From: an uncultured Collinsella sp.
GTDB taxonomy: Bacteria; Actinomycetota; Coriobacteriia; Coriobacteriales; Coriobacteriaceae
DNA: 14,483 nucleotides
Reading direction: 5' to 3'
Assembly (NCBI GenBank): GCA_902470925.1
Contig: CABRIF010000062.1
Coordinates: forward strand, 1 to 14,483
Under the pieces are notes generated by a model, which was given only the letters and a program-made list of their open reading frames with translations, searched no databases and was not told the origin of the DNA. Each line of letters starts with the position of its first letter. Position 1 is the stretch's first letter. Made by a program: the position numbers and the translations under genes. This document shows, piece after piece, positions 11,557 to 14,483 of this stretch.

Positions 11557-14184
11557 TTAGTTCGCAGCGGCACCCAGCTGCGCACGGTCGCCGGACGTGG
11601 CGCCGGCACCGGATGCGGCCCGCCGCGGCGCCGCCGGCACGAAGTTCGCACCCAGCTCACCCTGCGGACGCGGCGCCGGAATCTCGCCGGCGGTATGGCT
11701 GAACACGAACCCGTCGTCGACCACATCGGCCAGCACGGTGTCCCCGGCATGCCACTCGCCGGCCAGCAGCTCCTCGGACAGCGGGTCCTCAATGAGCGTC
11801 TGGATGGCGCGGCGCAGCGGACGGGCGCCGTTGGTGAGGTCGGTGCCCTCGGCCACGATCTTATCGAGCGCGGCGTCGGTCAGCACGATGTTCATGCCGT
11901 TGGCAATCAAGCGCTGGCGCAGGTCGTCCACCAGCAGGTTCGCGATGCTCCGCAGCGCCTCGCCCGCCAGCTTCTGGAATACCACGATGTCGTCCACGCG
12001 GTTCAGGAACTCGGGGCGGAACAGGCGCTTCAGCTCGCCCATCGCCCGGCTCTTGATCTCGGACGCCGAAAGGCCCGCCTCGCCGGTGGTGCCGAAGCCC
12101 ACGCTCGTGTCGGCAGCGATCTCGCGCGCGCCCACGTTGCTCGTCATGATGATGACGGTGTTGCGGAAGTCCACGGTCTTGCCCTGGCCGTCGGTGAGGC
12201 GGCCCTCATCGAGCACCTGCAGCAGCACGTTGAAGATGTCCGGATGCGCCTTCTCGATCTCGTCGAACAGCACCACCGAGTAGGGGTTGCGCCGCACGGC
12301 CTTGGTGAGCTGGCCGCCCTCCTCGTGCCCCACGTAACCCGGGGGCGAACCGATGAGCTTGGAGACCTCGTACTGGCTGGCAAACTCGGACATGTCGAAG
12401 CTGATGAGCGCGTCCTTGCTGCCGAACAGGTACTCGGCGAGCGTCTTGGCGAGCTCGGTCTTGCCGGTGCCGGTGGGCCCCAGGAAGATGAACGAGCCGC
12501 CAGGGCGGCGCGGGTCCTTGAGCGGGCTGCGGCTACGACGGATGGCGCGCGCCACGGCCTCGACCGCGGCGTCCTGCCCGATGATGCGCGTCTTGAGCGC
12601 GTCCTCGCATGCCAGCAAGCGGCGGCTCTCATCCTCGGTGAGCGAGCTGACCGGCACGCCCGAGGACACCGACACGATGTCGGCGATCTGGGGCACGTCG
12701 ATGGTCAGCGGGGCGGCTTCGAGCTCGGCGTTCCAGGCGGCACGGGCCTCGCCCAGCGCGATCTCGGCCGCCTTCTTCTGCTCGGTGAGCTCGGCGGCGC
12801 GGTTCATGTTGTCCGCCTCGGTGGCCTGCTCGACCTGCTCGTCCAGGCTTGCCACCTGCGCCGCGGCCTCGCGAACCGCCTCGGGCGCCACATTGTGCGC
12901 GATCCGCGCCCGCGCACCCGCCTCGTCGATGAGGTCGATGGCCTTATCGGGCAGGAAGCGGTCTTGGATGTAGCGAGCCGACAGGCTCGCGGCCGCCTCG
13001 AGAGCAGCCGGCGTGTAGCGCACGTGGTGGTGTTCCTCGTAGCGCGGGGCCAAGCGGGTGAGGATCTTGACAGTGTCGGGCACGCTCGGCTCGTCCACGT
13101 CGATCGTTTGGAACCGGCGCTCGAAGGCCGGATCTTTGGTGAGGTACTTACGGAACTCCTCGGCCGTGGTGGCGCCGATGATCTGGAACGCCCCGCGCGC
13201 GAGGACCGGCTTGAGCATTGAGCTCGCGTCGATGGAGCCCTCGGCGGAGCCGGCGCCGATCAGCGTGTGCATCTCGTCGATGAACAGGATGACGTCGTCG
13301 GCCTCGGTAGCCTCGGCGATGACGTTTTTCAGGCGCTCCTCGAACTCGCCGCGATACTTGGCACCGGCCACCAGGCCGGGCAGGTCAAGCGTCCAGATGT
13401 TCATGTTCGCCAGGTTCTCGGGCACGCGCCCGGCGGCGATCTCCTGCGCCAGGCCCTCCACGATAGCCGTTTTGCCCACGCCGGGATCGCCCAGGATGAG
13501 CGGGTTGTTCTTGTTGCGGCGGGACAGGATCTCCATCATGCGCGAGATCTCGCGCTCGCGGCCGATTACCGGATCGAGCTTGCCGTCGCGCGCCTGCTGG
13601 GTGAGGTTGGTGCCGAACTGCTTGAGCGCACTGTCCTGCTCACCGCCCTCCTGCGAGGGGCTCGATCCACCGCCGAAAAACGGCAGCCCTGAACCCGGGC
13701 GGCCGGAGCCGGCGCCGGCCAGCGGACGTTGGTTGCCCTGGTCTTTGCTCGTGAGTTTGGCCACGGCGTCGCGCACGGCGGCGGACGAGACACCCAGGCG
13801 CACCAGGACGTCCATGGCGAGCCCGTTGCCCTCGCTCACGATGCCCAGCAGCAGGTGCTCGGTGGACACGTAGGTCTGGCCGTTCTCGCGCGCCAGGCGG
13901 AAGCCCTTCTCCATCACGGCGAGCACCAACGGGGTGAAGGCGAGCTTGGCGTCCTCGGCCGGCTCCTCCTCGGGGGCCGACGTGCGGATTTCTTTCAGCT
14001 GCTCCAGGATGTCGTCATAGGTGATCTCGAGCGAACGCAGCGCCTCGGAGGCGATGCCGTCCTCTTCCTTTGCGAGCGCCAGCAGCAGGTGCTCGGTACC
14101 CACCTTGCTGGAGCCGAGCTCACGGGCCTGCTCGGACGCAAGCGCCATGACCTTGCGGGCGCGGTCTGTGAATCTATCAAACAT
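11557..14184 (-). CDS. clpC: ATP-dependent Clp protease ATP-binding subunit ClpC
   Basis: An HSP100 unfoldase that threads substrates into the ClpP peptidase for protein quality control and regulated proteolysis. The 875 residues show two N-terminal Clp repeats (1-145), a Gly/Ser linker, and AAA+ domain D1 with Walker A GDPGVGKTA (232-240) and Walker B VILFIDEMH (298-306). A coiled-coil middle domain follows at about 430-490, where ClpC binds adaptors. AAA+ domain D2 has Walker A GPTGTGKTELA (569-579), Walker B VVLFDEIEKAH (637-647) and a C-terminal small domain. The last 45 residues are a low-complexity Ala/Gly/Arg tail. The start at 14184 has AGAGGAA upstream and begins MFDRFTDRARKV, the standard ClpC N-terminus; an in-frame opening to 14472 runs through intergenic repeats. 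Direct repeats ahead of its likely -10 suggest stress-type regulation. Confidence 0.97.
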   Translation of the reverse strand: MFDRFTDRARKVMALASEQARELGSSKVGTEHLLLALAKEEDGIASEALRSLEITYDDILEQLKEIRTSAPEEEPAEDAKLAFTPLVLAVMEKGFRLARENGQTYVSTEHLLLGIVSEGNGLAMDVLVRLGVSSAAVRDAVAKLTSKDQGNQRPLAGAGSGRPGSGLPFFGGGSSPSQEGGEQDSALKQFGTNLTQQARDGKLDPVIGREREISRMMEILSRRNKNNPLILGDPGVGKTAIVEGLAQEIAAGRVPENLANMNIWTLDLPGLVAGAKYRGEFEERLKNVIAEATEADDVILFIDEMHTLIGAGSAEGSIDASSMLKPVLARGAFQIIGATTAEEFRKYLTKDPAFERRFQTIDVDEPSVPDTVKILTRLAPRYEEHHHVRYTPAALEAAASLSARYIQDRFLPDKAIDLIDEAGARARIAHNVAPEAVREAAAQVASLDEQVEQATEADNMNRAAELTEQKKAAEIALGEARAAWNAELEAAPLTIDVPQIADIVSVSSGVPVSSLTEDESRRLLACEDALKTRIIGQDAAVEAVARAIRRSRSPLKDPRRPGGSFIFLGPTGTGKTELAKTLAEYLFGSKDALISFDMSEFASQYEVSKLIGSPPGYVGHEEGGQLTKAVRRNPYSVVLFDEIEKAHPDIFNVLLQVLDEGRLTDGQGKTVDFRNTVIIMTSNVGAREIAADTSVGFGTTGEAGLSASEIKSRAMGELKRLFRPEFLNRVDDIVVFQKLAGEALRSIANLLVDDLRQRLIANGMNIVLTDAALDKIVAEGTDLTNGARPLRRAIQTLIEDPLSEELLAGEWHAGDTVLADVVDDGFVFSHTAGEIPAPRPQGELGANFVPAAPRRAASGAGATSGDRAQLGAAAN

Positions 14185-14245
14185 GCGGTTCCTCTTGCTT
14201 GCGTTGTTCTCGGTATCATCTGCAACGTGTACCCAAAGTTGCACC

Positions 14246-14283
14246 ATGATAACCGATTGCCCCGCAAAACGATCGCCCCGCAA
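14246..14283 (-). promoter_or_regulatory. Candidate clpC promoter with tandem direct repeats
   Basis: On the minus strand TATCAT (14246-14251) could be the -10, with GATCGT 17 bases upstream as a poor -35. Overlapping and upstream of the spacer is a direct repeat of 14 bases, CGATTGCCCCGCAA (14254-14267) and CGATCGCCCCGCAA (14270-14283) in plus-strand reading, 16 bases apart with one mismatch. Such phased repeats fit a regulator operator. It does not look like the CtsR heptad repeat. Confidence 0.4.
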
Positions 14284-14289
14284 TTTGGA

Positions 14290-14483
14290 TGCCCGTTTGG
14301 GGACGGGGTCGATTCGTACGATTGCCCGTTTGGGGACGGGGTCGATTCGTACGCAAATCGTCCGGCCAGCCGCGACCGCGCCCCATGCCCGTTTGGGGAC
14401 GGGGTCGATTCGTTCGACTGCCCGTTTGGGGACGGGGTCGATCTGCATCAAACGAAACGACCCCGTCCCCAACCGTCCCCAAC
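14290..14483. repeat. Cluster of GGGGACGGGGTCG repeats upstream of clpC
   Basis: Four plus-oriented units of about 33 bases, each beginning GCCCGTTTGGGGACGGGGTCG and mostly continuing ATTCGTWCGA (starting near 14291, 14324, 14386 and 14420), then one inverted unit (14454-14472) and a partial CCGTCCCCAAC at the window edge. Units 2 and 3 are separated by a unique insert of about 28 bases. The core is the reverse complement of the units around the AlbA_2 gene. The cluster continues past the window end. Confidence 0.85.
14426..14472. repeat. Inverted pair of repeat units (REPIN-like hairpin)
   Basis: TTGGGGACGGGGTCG (14426-14440) and its exact complement (14458-14472) form a perfect 15-bp stem around a 17-base loop. 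Two inverted repeat units separated by a short loop are the layout of REPIN elements, which are spread by REP-associated tyrosine transposases. No such transposase lies in this window. Confidence 0.7.

Noticed and set aside
11695..13221. 508-codon plus-strand open frame
   Set aside because: Antisense shadow of clpC with no recognisable domain.
14185..14472. N-terminal extension of ClpC to 971 residues
   Set aside because: It translates the intergenic repeats (recurring IDPVPKRA) and the promoter region; the canonical ClpC N-terminus and ribosome-binding site are at 14184.
14290..14483. CRISPR array
   Set aside because: Units are about 33 bases with almost no unique spacers between most copies, spacing is irregular, one unit is inverted, and no cas genes are present.

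Overview
The window is G+C-rich Gram-positive DNA. It carries a housekeeping block in the order clpC - disA - ispD - ispF - cysS - rlmB - NYN-domain nuclease, all on the minus strand. The far (left) end holds a tRNA-Thr gene and a sortase-anchored surface protein. The high G+C content, DisA (c-di-AMP synthase), ClpC, a cell-wall sorting signal and this gene order suggest a high-GC actinobacterium, most likely a gut Coriobacteriia member such as Collinsella or Olsenella. That taxonomic call is inference from gene content only; no marker gene was compared.

Layout, left to right. Positions 1-2433 hold a minus-strand gene for a secreted beta-helix surface protein (Cna-B-like domain, Pro/Glu/Lys wall spacer, LPAAG sorting motif), ending at a perfect 16-bp hairpin. 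Positions 2434-2799 are a divergent intergenic region with a 16-bp palindrome and the tRNA promoter. tRNA-Thr(TGT) lies at 2800-2874, followed by a 68-bp repeat of the tRNA 3' end plus terminator that recurs 199 bp downstream. Positions 3123-4875 hold the NYN nuclease and rlmB as a tight pair. Positions 4876-6991 are an accessory insertion: one plus-strand, visibly less G+C-rich gene for an AlbA_2/GHKL-ATPase/winged-helix protein. It has paired CGAAAG..CTTTCG palindromes in its promoter, a terminator hairpin behind it, and related repeats on both sides. Positions 6992-8458 are cysS, with a long inverted repeat in its leader. Positions 8729-11102 are disA-ispD-ispF, ending at a terminator. Positions 11557-14184 are clpC. 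Positions 14290-14483 are a second cluster of the same repeat family found around the AlbA_2 gene.

The core genes cover protein quality control (ClpC), second-messenger synthesis (DisA), two MEP-pathway isoprenoid steps (IspD, IspF), cysteine charging (CysS), 23S rRNA methylation (RlmB) and RNA turnover (NYN protein). The most interesting part is the AlbA_2 cassette breaking the cysS-rlmB neighbourhood. It is likely autoregulated through its palindromes and is embedded in an intergenic repeat family with the core GGGGACGGGGTCG, which resembles REP/REPIN elements and recurs upstream of clpC.
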